DNA from: Acidimicrobiaceae bacterium | GTDB taxonomy: Bacteria > Actinomycetota > Acidimicrobiia > Acidimicrobiales > Bog-793 | Length of the DNA stretch: 34,520 nucleotides | Direction of reading: 5' to 3' | NCBI GenBank assembly: GCA_027306925.1 | Contig: DAHUXW010000051.1 | Coordinates: forward strand, 1-34,520 | Shown here: positions 26,303-34,520 of the stretch, piece after piece | Layout: the number at the start of each line of letters is the position of its first letter | Position numbering within the stretch: position 1 is the stretch's first letter | The notes under the pieces: model-generated | What the model was told of the DNA's origin: nothing | Seen by the model: only the letters and a program-made list of their open reading frames with translations | Database searches by the model: none | Program-made: the position numbers and the translations under genes

Positions 26303-26719
26303 GTGCTAAAGGACTTCAAGGACTTCATCCTGCGTGGCAACGTGATCGAGCTCGCGATCGCGTTCGTCGTCGGGACCGCGTTCGCGACGGTCATCAAAGC
26401 CCTCGTCACGGACATGTTCACGCCGCTGCTCTCGATCCCCGGCCACGTCTCGTTCGCGAATCTCCACTTCACGGTCAACGGCAGCACCTTCTACTACGGC
26501 GACTTCCTGAACACGGTCATCGCGTTCCTCGTCGTGGCCGCCGCGATGTTCTTCCTCGTCGTGCGGCCGATCGCGGTCGTGACCGCGCGGCTGAAGAAGC
26601 GCCAGGGCGAGGCGCCGCCGGAGACCAAGGAGTGCCCGGAGTGCCTGTCCACGATCCCCTACCTGGCCCGCAGGTGCTCGCAGTGCACCGCCGAGCAGCC
26701 AGAGGTCGCCGCCACCTGA
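26303..26719 (+). CDS. mscL: Large-conductance mechanosensitive channel MscL with C-terminal zinc ribbon
   Basis: LKDFKDFILRGNVIELAIAFVVGTAFATVIKALVTDMFTPLL; C-terminal CPECLSTIPYLARRCSQC; GTG start with GGGAGGA upstream. Confidence 0.94.
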   Translation: MLKDFKDFILRGNVIELAIAFVVGTAFATVIKALVTDMFTPLLSIPGHVSFANLHFTVNGSTFYYGDFLNTVIAFLVVAAAMFFLVVRPIAVVTARLKKRQGEAPPETKECPECLSTIPYLARRCSQCTAEQPEVAAT

Positions 26720-26861
26720 CGGGCGATGCGGCCACCGCGTCGCGACCCGCCGGTCGCGCGGTCGCCGGGCGCCCGGACGGCGCGACCCCGGCGGGTGCAC
26801 GGACGCGCGCGGTTCTCAGCGGGCGCTCCACGACGCCCCGGGATCGGTCGTTAGCCTCGCG

Positions 26862-27407
26862 GTGATGGAGGACGAGGTGGCCGCGCCCGGTGGCGTCGCC
26901 AGCCGAGGTGCGGCGCGCGACGCGGGCGCCCGCCGGCTCCGCAGGCTGACGGCGGGCGCGGCCGCGATCGCGGTCGCCGCGACCGGGTCCGTCAGCGTCG
27001 CGCTCGCCGGCGCGATCCCGGGGCGCTCGTCGAGCGGCGCGTCACCGGCACGGACGCCGGCCGGCGTGAGCGGCGCCGCCGCGGCCATGAACGTTCCCGG
27101 CGCGTCGACGGTGCCCGCCGCGTCCGGCACCACCGTCCCCGCGACGACCGCACCTCCCCCGACGTCGACCGCGCCGACGACGACCGCGGCGCCCGTGACG
27201 ACGACGGAGCCGCACGCCGCCGGCGCCGGGACCGCGACGACGTCGCCGGTGGCGACGCTGCCGCCGACCACGGTGCCCGCAACGACGGTGCCCACAACGA
27301 CAGTCCCTCCGACCACTGTGCCCGCGACGACGCTGCCACCGGTCACGTCGCCGCCGACGCTGCCGCCAGCCCCGAGCTCCCCGGTCGCCTCGAGCGGCGC
27401 GTCGTGA
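26862..27407 (+). CDS. Exported/membrane-anchored Thr-Pro-rich low-complexity protein
   Basis: N-terminal hydrophobic segment LTAGAAAIAVAATGSVSVALAGA, then TTVPATTVPTTTVPPTTVPATTLPP repeats. Confidence 0.6.
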   Translation: MMEDEVAAPGGVASRGAARDAGARRLRRLTAGAAAIAVAATGSVSVALAGAIPGRSSSGASPARTPAGVSGAAAAMNVPGASTVPAASGTTVPATTAPPPTSTAPTTTAAPVTTTEPHAAGAGTATTSPVATLPPTTVPATTVPTTTVPPTTVPATTLPPVTSPPTLPPAPSSPVASSGAS

Positions 27408-27426
27408 GCGCGGCGTCGTGAGCGCG
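27399..27426. repeat. Perfect 14-bp tandem duplication spanning the stop codon of the Thr-Pro-rich gene
   Basis: gcgtcgtgagcgcg at 27399-27412 and 27413-27426. Confidence 0.8.
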
Positions 27427-27452
27427 GCCCGGACCTCCGGGACCTGGCGCCG

Positions 27453-28133
27453 GTGACCGCATCGCTCGCCGGTCGGCTCGGGCTGTCGAACCAGGACCTC
27501 TGGTACGCGTCCCGGGGCTCCGGCGTGGTGCTGATCGCGCTGCTCACCCTCGCGCTCGTGCTCGGTGTCGCCGTGCGTGCCGGCTGGGCCCCCGGCTCCA
27601 CGCTCCGCTTCGTCGTCGAGGGGCTCCACCGCAACGTCGCGCTGCTGGGCCTGACCGTGCTCGTGCTCCACGTGGCGACCGCGGAGCTCGACCCCTTCGT
27701 GACGCTCGGCTGGTCGGCGGCGTTCGTGCCGATGGCCTCGCCGTACCGCAGCCTCTGGATCGGGCTCGGCGCCGTCTCGCTCGACCTCGCGCTAGCGGTG
27801 GCCGCCACGAGCCTCGTCCGCCGCCATCTCTCCTACCGGTCGTGGCGCGCCGTCCACCTCCTCGCGTACGCGGCGTGGCCCGCGGCCTTCGTGCACTCGC
27901 TCGAGTCCGGGGACGACACGCGCATCGGCTGGGTATCGGGCACGCTCTGGGCGTGCGCCGCTGCGGTCGCGATCGCCACGGTCGTCCGGCTCGCCGGGGA
28001 GAAGCCGGCGGGCCGGTGGTCCCGCCGCGCGGTCGCCGTGCCGTCGCCGGCGCCCGCGACCGTGTCCATGCCGGACGCGCGTCGTACCGGGCGCGAGCGT
28101 CGGGCACCCGTCGCGGCCGCGGACGAGCGATGA
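27453..28133 (+). CDS. Ferric-reductase-like transmembrane (cytochrome b-type) protein
   Basis: About six TM segments with paired His: GLHRNVALLGLTVLVLHVAT and WRAVHLLAYAAWPAAFVHSLESGDD. Confidence 0.8.
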   Translation: MTASLAGRLGLSNQDLWYASRGSGVVLIALLTLALVLGVAVRAGWAPGSTLRFVVEGLHRNVALLGLTVLVLHVATAELDPFVTLGWSAAFVPMASPYRSLWIGLGAVSLDLALAVAATSLVRRHLSYRSWRAVHLLAYAAWPAAFVHSLESGDDTRIGWVSGTLWACAAAVAIATVVRLAGEKPAGRWSRRAVAVPSPAPATVSMPDARRTGRERRAPVAAADER

Positions 28134-29440
28134 GCCCGCGAGCGGCGGCGCTCGCGGCCGCCGACGCGCCGCGCGACCGCGACGGTGCGATGCCTGCGAC
28201 CGGGCTCCCGCGCGTGCTCGCCACCGCGTCGAGCGGCCCCGGGCTCGTCGCGCACCTCGCCGCCCACGGTGCCCTCCCTGCCTTCTCCGCGACGCGCCGC
28301 GCCGAGCACCCGCTCGTCGACCTCGTCGAGCAGTCGGGCCTGACCGGTCGCGGCGGGGCCGGCTTCCCCACCGCGCGCAAGCTCGCGGCCGTCGCCCGAG
28401 CCCGCGGCGACACGGTGGTCGTCGCAAACGCGACGGAGGCCGAGCCGGTGAGCGCGAAGGACAAGGTGCTCTGCCGGCTCGCGCCCCACCTCGTCCTCGA
28501 CGGCGTGCAGCTCGCCGCGGAGGCGGTCGGCGCGACGCGCGCAGTACTCGTCGCGCACCCCACGGTGAGCGGCGTGCTCGGGGCCGCGATCGCGGAGCGC
28601 GCGCGTCACGGTCTCGGCGGCGTGAGACCCGAGATCGTCGACGCGGCAACGCACTTCGTCGCCGGCGAGGAGAGCGCGGTCGTCAACTGGGTCGACCACG
28701 GGCGATCGGTGCCCACCGGGTCACGGCACCGCCCGCACGAGCGCGGGGTGGGCGGCAGGCCGACGCTCGTGAACAACGTCGAGACGCTCGCGCACCTCGC
28801 CCTCGTCGCGCGGCACGGAGCCGCGTGGTTCCGGGCGCTCGGGACCGAGACGGAGCCGGGAACGCTGCTCGTGACCGCGCGTGGCGCGGTCGCCAATCCC
28901 GGCGTCTACGAGGCAGCGATCGGGTCGCGCGTCGACGACGTGGTGGGCGCCGCGGGAGGGCACGTCGCGACCCCTCTCGCGTACCTGGTCGGGGGCTACT
29001 TCGGCACGTGGATCGGCACCGAGGGACGTGAGGTCGCGTTCAGTCGTCAGGGGCTCGCACCGCTCGGTGCGAGCGTCGGCGCCGGCCTGCTGCTCGCCGT
29101 GCCGACGAGCTGCTGCGGGGTGGTCGAGACCGCCAGGCTCGCCCGCTACCTCGCGGGCCAGTCCGCCGGCCAGTGCGGGCCGTGCGTGTTCGGGCTCCGC
29201 GCGATCGCGGACGAGGTCGGCCTGCTCGCACGGCGCGAGCTCGCGTCCGACGGGACCGCCAGGCTCCGGCGGTGGCTCGGCGAGGTCGACGGGCGTGGCG
29301 CGTGCGCGCACCCGGACGGGGTCGCGCGCCTCGTGCGGAGCGCGCTCGCGGTCTTCGACGACGAGGTCCAGCGCCACGTGAACCGCAGGTGCAGCGCGCC
29401 GCGGCCCGAGCAGAGCGCGCTCGGCCTCCCGGTCACGTGA
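28130..29440 (+). CDS. NuoF-like (NADH:ubiquinone oxidoreductase 51-kDa-like, SLBB/Fe-S) protein
   Basis: SGLTGRGGAGFPTARKLAAV, GEESAVVNWVDHGRSVPTG, GGRPTLVNNVETLAHLALV, SAGQCGPCVFGL, GACAHPDG; start overlaps the previous stop. Confidence 0.87.
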   Translation: MSPRAAALAAADAPRDRDGAMPATGLPRVLATASSGPGLVAHLAAHGALPAFSATRRAEHPLVDLVEQSGLTGRGGAGFPTARKLAAVARARGDTVVVANATEAEPVSAKDKVLCRLAPHLVLDGVQLAAEAVGATRAVLVAHPTVSGVLGAAIAERARHGLGGVRPEIVDAATHFVAGEESAVVNWVDHGRSVPTGSRHRPHERGVGGRPTLVNNVETLAHLALVARHGAAWFRALGTETEPGTLLVTARGAVANPGVYEAAIGSRVDDVVGAAGGHVATPLAYLVGGYFGTWIGTEGREVAFSRQGLAPLGASVGAGLLLAVPTSCCGVVETARLARYLAGQSAGQCGPCVFGLRAIADEVGLLARRELASDGTARLRRWLGEVDGRGACAHPDGVARLVRSALAVFDDEVQRHVNRRCSAPRPEQSALGLPVT

Positions 29441-29709
29441 GCCCGGCCACGCGGGCCGGCGCCGCCGCGTCACCCGGCGGACGGCGCCGTCCAGTTCTGC
29501 GGGTCGACCCGATCGCGTGTGACGGTCGCGGCATCTGCGCGGAGCTCCTCCCCGAGCTCGTCACCCTCGACGACTGGGGCTTCCCCGTCGTCGACGGACG
29601 GCCGGTGCCGCGCGAGCTTGCCCGCCTCGCGCGACGCGCCGTCGCCGCCTGCCCGACGCTCGCGCTCCGGCTCGAGCACGAGCACGAGCACGAGCACGAG
29701 CTGAGCTGA
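29437..29709 (+). CDS. Small single-cluster ferredoxin with EHEHEHEHE tail
   Basis: VDPIACDGRGICAELLPELVTLDDWGFPVV...AVAACPTLALRL (C-x5-C ... CP, 3Fe-4S type); GTG start overlaps the NuoF-like stop. Confidence 0.82.
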   Translation: MSPATRAGAAASPGGRRRPVLRVDPIACDGRGICAELLPELVTLDDWGFPVVDGRPVPRELARLARRAVAACPTLALRLEHEHEHEHELS

Positions 29710-29733
29710 GCTGAGCTGAGCTGAGCTGAGCAC
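29674..29733. repeat. Compound microsatellite: (GAGCAC)x4 then (GAGCT)x6 then GAGCAC
   Basis: Units counted directly; GAGCAC encodes the EH tail, the stop codon lies inside the GAGCT array. Confidence 0.95.
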
Positions 29734-29785
29734 AGGTCGTGCAGACGCGCTCGGCGGCTGCACAAGTCGGGGCCGAGCGCCGGCG

Positions 29786-30928
29786 TCAGCGATGCCGCAG
29801 CCAGTCCGCCTCGACCGACGCTCCGTCAGGCGAGCGGTGAGGCGGCCGGTCGGGCGGCACGACGTCCGCGGGCAGGTGGTGTCGGTCCCCCGACCACGGC
29901 GCGTGCGGCGCGACGAGGTAGTCGGCGAAGCGGTAGGCGATCTCCTCGTAGTTCACGCGCCAGCCGCGGAAGTGCGGCCACGCCGCGGCCGCGTCGCGCT
30001 CGAGCGCGAAGCCCGTCTCGGCGAGCTGCGCGACCGCCGATTCGAACGCCGCGTACTCGAGCTCGATCGCCCCGGCCGGGGACGGGTCCGGATCGTACGG
30101 CCATCGCAACGTCGCCGCGAGCCGCCGGAGGGCGCTGAAGCCCATCCGCAGGCACATCCGGGCCTGCGAGGGAGCCGTCGACGGACAGAGCGCGAGCTGC
30201 AGGGCGGCCGCGTCGAGGACCGCGAGCAGGGAAAGGAGCCACGAGTAACCGACCTCGGGCGAGCGGAACAGCACGAGAACCGGGTGCGTGCCATGGCTCT
30301 CGGCGACGTCGGCGGACCACAGCTCCCAGTCGCGGTAGAAGTCGGGAAGCGCGCCGACGGCGTCGACGAGCTGGTGCCGCATGAGCACCTCGGGCCCCCA
30401 CGCCGGGACGCCCGCTCGGCTCTCGGTGAGCGCGACGAGCGCCTCGCGCTGCGCGTACGCCTGGTAGATGACCGGCAGGTAGCCGATCTGGAGCGCGATC
30501 GTGACCGCGCCCGTCGCCGCGGCGAGCACGCGGATGACGTTGTTCGTCGGTCCGTCCGCGCCGACGAGCCCGACGACGAAGAAGGCAGCCGCTGCCTGGC
30601 GCACCGCTAGACCGAACGATCCAGCCCACGGGAGCAGCTGCATCGCACCGCCGAGCACGAAGGTCGCGAGGAACACCGCGAGCTGCGCGACGAGCGCGAG
30701 CGGCCCGATCGCCGAGAGCAGGCTGTCCTTGCGCGCGTAGCTCGGTGTGAGCCGGGCGGCCGCGACGAGCCCGGCGCGCACGCTCCTCTGCACGGTCGAG
30801 GACGCCCGCTGGAGCATGGACTGGCCCCGCGGCGACACGAACGTCGCGACGAGGCTCGCCCACGTGAGCCCGACAAGCACGATCCCTGCGGCGAATACGA
30901 ACCAGCGCACCGGTGAATCATCGCCCAT
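29786..30928 (-). CDS. Ion-channel-like membrane protein of uncertain function
   Basis: N-terminal TM segments, pore-like FFVVGLVGADGPTNNVIRVL, then GYLPVIYQAYAQREALVALTESRAG as in bacterial two-TM channel-like proteins; long soluble C-terminus. Confidence 0.6.
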   Translation of the reverse strand: MGDDSPVRWFVFAAGIVLVGLTWASLVATFVSPRGQSMLQRASSTVQRSVRAGLVAAARLTPSYARKDSLLSAIGPLALVAQLAVFLATFVLGGAMQLLPWAGSFGLAVRQAAAAFFVVGLVGADGPTNNVIRVLAAATGAVTIALQIGYLPVIYQAYAQREALVALTESRAGVPAWGPEVLMRHQLVDAVGALPDFYRDWELWSADVAESHGTHPVLVLFRSPEVGYSWLLSLLAVLDAAALQLALCPSTAPSQARMCLRMGFSALRRLAATLRWPYDPDPSPAGAIELEYAAFESAVAQLAETGFALERDAAAAWPHFRGWRVNYEEIAYRFADYLVAPHAPWSGDRHHLPADVVPPDRPPHRSPDGASVEADWLRHR

Positions 30929-30956
30929 GCGTGCGGCGCGGCGCGGCGCCTCCGGC

Positions 30957-32240
30957 TCAGCCGGCGGCGGCCCCGAACGTGCACGTCCCGATCGGAACCC
31001 CGGCGACGCAGTGCGACGGGGGCTCGGACATGGTCTTCGCGTGCTCGACCGTGATCGACGCGGGCGGCGCGAGGTCGACGCCGTCGGGCTGGTTGAGGTA
31101 TCCGGGCGCGGTGCCCCGGACCCCGGTGTGGCCGTACTGCCAGACGATCTTGTCGGTGCGCGGGTCGATGACGATCACCCGGTCGTTGTAGTCGTCGTTG
31201 CAGAGCACGTCCGGGCCTCCCGGCACCGGACGGCACAGCGACGGCTGGTTCAACGCGCCGGGACCGCTCGACGGCCCGTAGCGCCAGAGGAGCTTGCCGG
31301 TCGAGTTGAACTCGACGATCTGACCGGGATCCGAGTAGTCGACGGTGAGGTAACGGTTCGGCGACACCTCGTTGGTGTCCGACGGGTAGGCGACGCCCGG
31401 CGGATTCGTGCTCCAGAGGATCTTGCCGCCGAGCGTGATCTCGTCGACCCAGTCGCCGTTGATCTCGGTCGCAAGGTAGTTGCCGTTGTCCATGGGGAAG
31501 ACGCCGTTCGGGCTCCCCCAACGGAGCGGCGGCTGGTGGTAGCACGCGTTCGAGTTCTCGCCGAGGCGCTCGACCGGCACGTGACTCGGCGGGCGGAGCA
31601 CGAGGATGCTGCAGTTCTTGATGTCCGCGAGCACGATGTCGCCGTTCGGGGTCATGAGCGCGTCGTCGGGGTTGTCGAGGTGGTTGAGCGTCGATCCCGG
31701 AGTGCCGGGGGTCCCGTAGCGCCAGAGGATCCGGTGGGTCGCGATGTCGACGAGCGTGACGACCTGATCGTCCTCCTCCGTCACGAGGATGTCCTTGCCG
31801 TTCGGCGTGAAGAACGCGTCGTCGGGGATGAGGAAGCTCTGCCCGGGCGCCAGGTCCCCGGGCCGCGGGAACTGCCAGACGATCTTGCCGGACGGGCTCA
31901 CGACGAGCAGCCGACTGTTCGAGCGGTCGGCGATGAGCACGTCCGTATGGAGCACTGCGGGATTCGAGCCGGGTTGCAGGTTCGGCCCGGCCCGCAGCCC
32001 CTTCGGCGGCAGCGGGAACGGCAGCCCACCCGAGCGCGCGCGCGCGGCCCGCCGGGACCTCGCCGCGAGCGATGTCGCGGCCGCGCCACCGGGGTGTCCC
32101 GCCTTCGCGGTGCGGCCGGCACCGGTGGGCGACGCACCCGCCGCGTCCTGTCGGTGCGAGGAGGTCGAGAACCCGGCGAGCGCGGCGACGCACGCGAGGA
32201 CGAAGGCGGCCGACACGACGACCTTTGGCGATCTGAGCAC
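30957..32240 (-). CDS. Exported beta-propeller (PQQ/NHL-like repeat) protein
   Basis: Signal-anchor start and repeated blades GKIVWQF, HRILWRYG, GKILWSTN, GKLLWRYG, DKIVWQYG; GTG start at 32240. Confidence 0.75.
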   Translation of the reverse strand: MLRSPKVVVSAAFVLACVAALAGFSTSSHRQDAAGASPTGAGRTAKAGHPGGAAATSLAARSRRAARARSGGLPFPLPPKGLRAGPNLQPGSNPAVLHTDVLIADRSNSRLLVVSPSGKIVWQFPRPGDLAPGQSFLIPDDAFFTPNGKDILVTEEDDQVVTLVDIATHRILWRYGTPGTPGSTLNHLDNPDDALMTPNGDIVLADIKNCSILVLRPPSHVPVERLGENSNACYHQPPLRWGSPNGVFPMDNGNYLATEINGDWVDEITLGGKILWSTNPPGVAYPSDTNEVSPNRYLTVDYSDPGQIVEFNSTGKLLWRYGPSSGPGALNQPSLCRPVPGGPDVLCNDDYNDRVIVIDPRTDKIVWQYGHTGVRGTAPGYLNQPDGVDLAPPASITVEHAKTMSEPPSHCVAGVPIGTCTFGAAAG

Positions 32241-32332
32241 GGGGCGATGGTATGCGGCGCGCGGCGCTCTGTGGTCGCACGACACGTGGCGCGCGGCGGG
32301 CCGTGTTGCGACAGACGGTACGATTCGACGCC

Positions 32333-33190
32333 GTGAAGCTCGCCGAGGTGCTTCGCGGGGATCTCGCGGCCACGGTCGAGGTGTTCCTCGCCGCCGATGC
32401 GCGCATCGGCCGACGCGCCGCTCCCGACGACGTGCACGACGCGCGCGTCGCACTTCGCAGGGCCCGCTCGAACCTGCGGACGTTCCGCACGTTGTTCGAC
32501 CCGTCGTTCCTGCGCAGGGTCCGGCCCGAGATCGCGTGGGCGGGCGAGCAGTTCGGTCCGGTCCGGGATCTCGACGTGATCGCGTCGCGCCTGCTCGTCC
32601 GCTTCGAGGACCTCAACGCCCACGAGATCGCGCTCCTCACGACGTTGCTCGCGCGCGAGCGGGCGGACGGCCTGCGCCGCCTCGACGATGCCCGATCGTC
32701 TCCCCGCTACGGCGCCGCCCTCGACGCGCTGCGCGAGGTCGCCTCGTCGCCCGCGATGCGCGGCCGCGCGTCACGCGATGCGATGGCCTGCCTGCCGGCC
32801 CTGCTCGAGCGTCCGCGCCAGGAGCTCCGCGCGGCGGGGCGTGCGGCACGCGCGCGCGCGGACGCCGATGCGCTCCATGTCCTGCGCATCCGCACGAAGC
32901 AGCTCCGCTACGCGGCCGAGCTCTCGGCCCCGGTCCTCGGGGATCCCGCCACGCGCCTCGCATCGAGGTGCGCGAGCCTCCAGCGACACCTCGGCCGCCA
33001 GCGCGACGCGACCGCCTGCGCCGAGTGGGTCACGCAGCACGTGGCACAGCTCGAGGGCGACGGCGACGCGTGCGCGCGGCTCGCCCGGGACGAGCATCTC
33101 GCCGGCGTCGAGCTCGCGGGCAGATGGGGACGCAAGCTGCGGCGCGTCGACCGTTCGTGGGACCGTCTGCGTCGCGCGCGCCGCCGGTGA
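32333..33190 (+). CDS. CHAD-domain protein
   Basis: DDVHDARVALRRARSNLRTFRTLF, GPVRDLDV, LHVLRIRTKQLRYAAEL, LQRHLGRQRDA; GTG start at 32333 or upstream ATG. Confidence 0.87.
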   Translation: MKLAEVLRGDLAATVEVFLAADARIGRRAAPDDVHDARVALRRARSNLRTFRTLFDPSFLRRVRPEIAWAGEQFGPVRDLDVIASRLLVRFEDLNAHEIALLTTLLARERADGLRRLDDARSSPRYGAALDALREVASSPAMRGRASRDAMACLPALLERPRQELRAAGRAARARADADALHVLRIRTKQLRYAAELSAPVLGDPATRLASRCASLQRHLGRQRDATACAEWVTQHVAQLEGDGDACARLARDEHLAGVELAGRWGRKLRRVDRSWDRLRRARRR

Positions 33191-33272
33191 GCCTCGGGCG
33201 CGTGCCCGCGACCGGACCGCACCTCGGGGCCGCCCGCGCGTGCCGGGCCGCGGCAGGCCTGGCGACGGTCGA

Positions 33273-34439
33273 TCAGGGACGCGCGGACATCGTGAAGAAG
33301 TCGCGCGACCACCACGAGTAGAAGTAGCGCTGCGGCGTGCCGGCCATGCCCGACAGCAGGTTCGTCCCGTTCGACGGTGCGGCGAGGCCCGTCGGGCTCG
33401 CCGGCCGGTACGTGGCGAAGTTCACCCAGTCGGTGTTGATGTCGAGTTCCATCGCACGCACCGCGCCGGCGCGCACGAGCAGGTTCGCGAGGTCCGTGAT
33501 GTTGAGCCCGGGTCCGCCGACGTAGACGAGCGCGCCGTTGGCGGTGACCCCGACGCCCGAGCGCCAGACGTACACCTGGTTGCCGAGCGTGAAGCCCCAC
33601 TTCGTCGTGTCGTTCGCGTTCAGCCCGGGAACCGGCCGGCCGCTGTCGACGAGGAGCGAGAGGTTCTGGCGCACGGCCTCGACCGCCGGGGTCATCCTCA
33701 CCTCGCTCCCCCAGGAGCCGATCGCGACGGAGCCGTTCCGGTAGATGACGAACGACGCGCCCCCCGCGTGCAGCGGGAGGAACGTCTTGCCCTGGGTGAA
33801 GTAGCCACCGTTCGCGTCCTGGACGCGGAAGCCCGCGTTGAACGCCGCGACGAGTGTGCGCGCTGCGCTCGGCTCGATCGGGGCCGTGTACTTCCACGGC
33901 CCGCCGCCCGGGATGAAGCTGCCCGAGTACAGCGTCGCCCGCAGCAGTCGCGTGTCCATCCACGCGACCCCCACGACGTAGCTCGTGTGGACCGCGTCGG
34001 GTCGGAGGTACGTCTCGTAGATCGCGGGAACGCCGCGCACGGTGCGGCCCGCGGGATGCCACTGGCCCTCACCGGCGATCGCGGGCGAGGCGAAGGGCAC
34101 CATCGGCGATGGCGCCGGGAGCGGCACAGGGCCGCTCGCGACGCGGGTCGGGGGAAGCGTCGTGAGCGAGACCGGCTTCGGGATCGCCCCCGCAGGCGGT
34201 CGACCGCCGACGCGTGGCGGATGGTGGGAGTACCAGAGGTTCTCGATCCACGCGACGGCCGACGCGCCGCCGTGCTCGCGCACCCACTCCGCGCCGCGCG
34301 CGGGCAGCGTCACGCCGAGCGACGGGTTGGTCAGCGCGTTCTCGAGCGAGAGCCATACGGGCGTCAGCGCCGCGAGGACGGCGAGCATCCCGGTCGCGAC
34401 GGGATGTCTCCCGGCGATCGTGCGGCGCGCACGGCGCAC
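33273..34439 (-). CDS. Phosphodiester glycosidase (NAGPA/DUF2233)-like exported protein
   Basis: LVAAFNAGFRVQDANGGYFTQGKTFLPL, SWGSEVRMTPAVEAVRQNLSLLVDSGRPV, TANGALVYVGGPGLNITDLANLLVRAGAVRAMELDINTDWVNFATY; N-terminal TM. Confidence 0.82.
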   Translation of the reverse strand: MRRARRTIAGRHPVATGMLAVLAALTPVWLSLENALTNPSLGVTLPARGAEWVREHGGASAVAWIENLWYSHHPPRVGGRPPAGAIPKPVSLTTLPPTRVASGPVPLPAPSPMVPFASPAIAGEGQWHPAGRTVRGVPAIYETYLRPDAVHTSYVVGVAWMDTRLLRATLYSGSFIPGGGPWKYTAPIEPSAARTLVAAFNAGFRVQDANGGYFTQGKTFLPLHAGGASFVIYRNGSVAIGSWGSEVRMTPAVEAVRQNLSLLVDSGRPVPGLNANDTTKWGFTLGNQVYVWRSGVGVTANGALVYVGGPGLNITDLANLLVRAGAVRAMELDINTDWVNFATYRPASPTGLAAPSNGTNLLSGMAGTPQRYFYSWWSRDFFTMSARP

Positions 34440-34520
34440 GGCCCGGCGCCGCGCACGCCGGCTGCCCGCCCGCGCGTGCGCGCCGCGACGCGGCGTCGGA
34501 CGGCCGGCGCCGCGCGCCGG

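Noticed and set aside
29674-29733. CRISPR-like array
   Set aside because: Units are 5-6 bp without spacers; it is a microsatellite.

Overview
High-GC window, actinobacterial in style (an Acidimicrobiia-like origin is my inference). It is densely coding with few non-coding signals. From left to right: a 5'-truncated LutB-LutC fusion with an in-frame UGA before the conserved LutC C-terminus; glycerate kinase; an FTR1-type iron permease behind an AT-rich island; a cobalamin riboswitch leading a btuF-btuC-btuD-like ABC operon; an orphan WXG100 protein; a RodZ-like HTH protein; an atypical pyruvate kinase; a LarA-family protein; a TldE/TldD pair; a single-chain MurT-GatD fusion overlapping ctaB, followed by TlpA- and SCO1-like genes and a secreted unknown; a convergent cytochrome oxidase operon (cupredoxin-like protein, coxB, coxA, coxC, an unlisted 40-aa membrane microprotein, ctaG); marC; mscL with a zinc ribbon; a Thr/Pro-rich protein, ferric-reductase-like membrane protein, NuoF-like protein and ferredoxin cassette ending in a compound microsatellite; a channel-like membrane protein; a beta-propeller protein; a CHAD protein; and a phosphodiester-glycosidase-like protein. 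The best leads are the oxidase subunit I whose D- and K-channel signature residues look replaced, the MurT-GatD fusion, the lutC in-frame UGA, the oxidase-operon microprotein and CuA-like cupredoxin, and the NuoF-like/ferric-reductase-like cassette. No tRNA, rRNA, CRISPR array or transposase was recognised. All family calls come from motifs read by eye; no database search was run.
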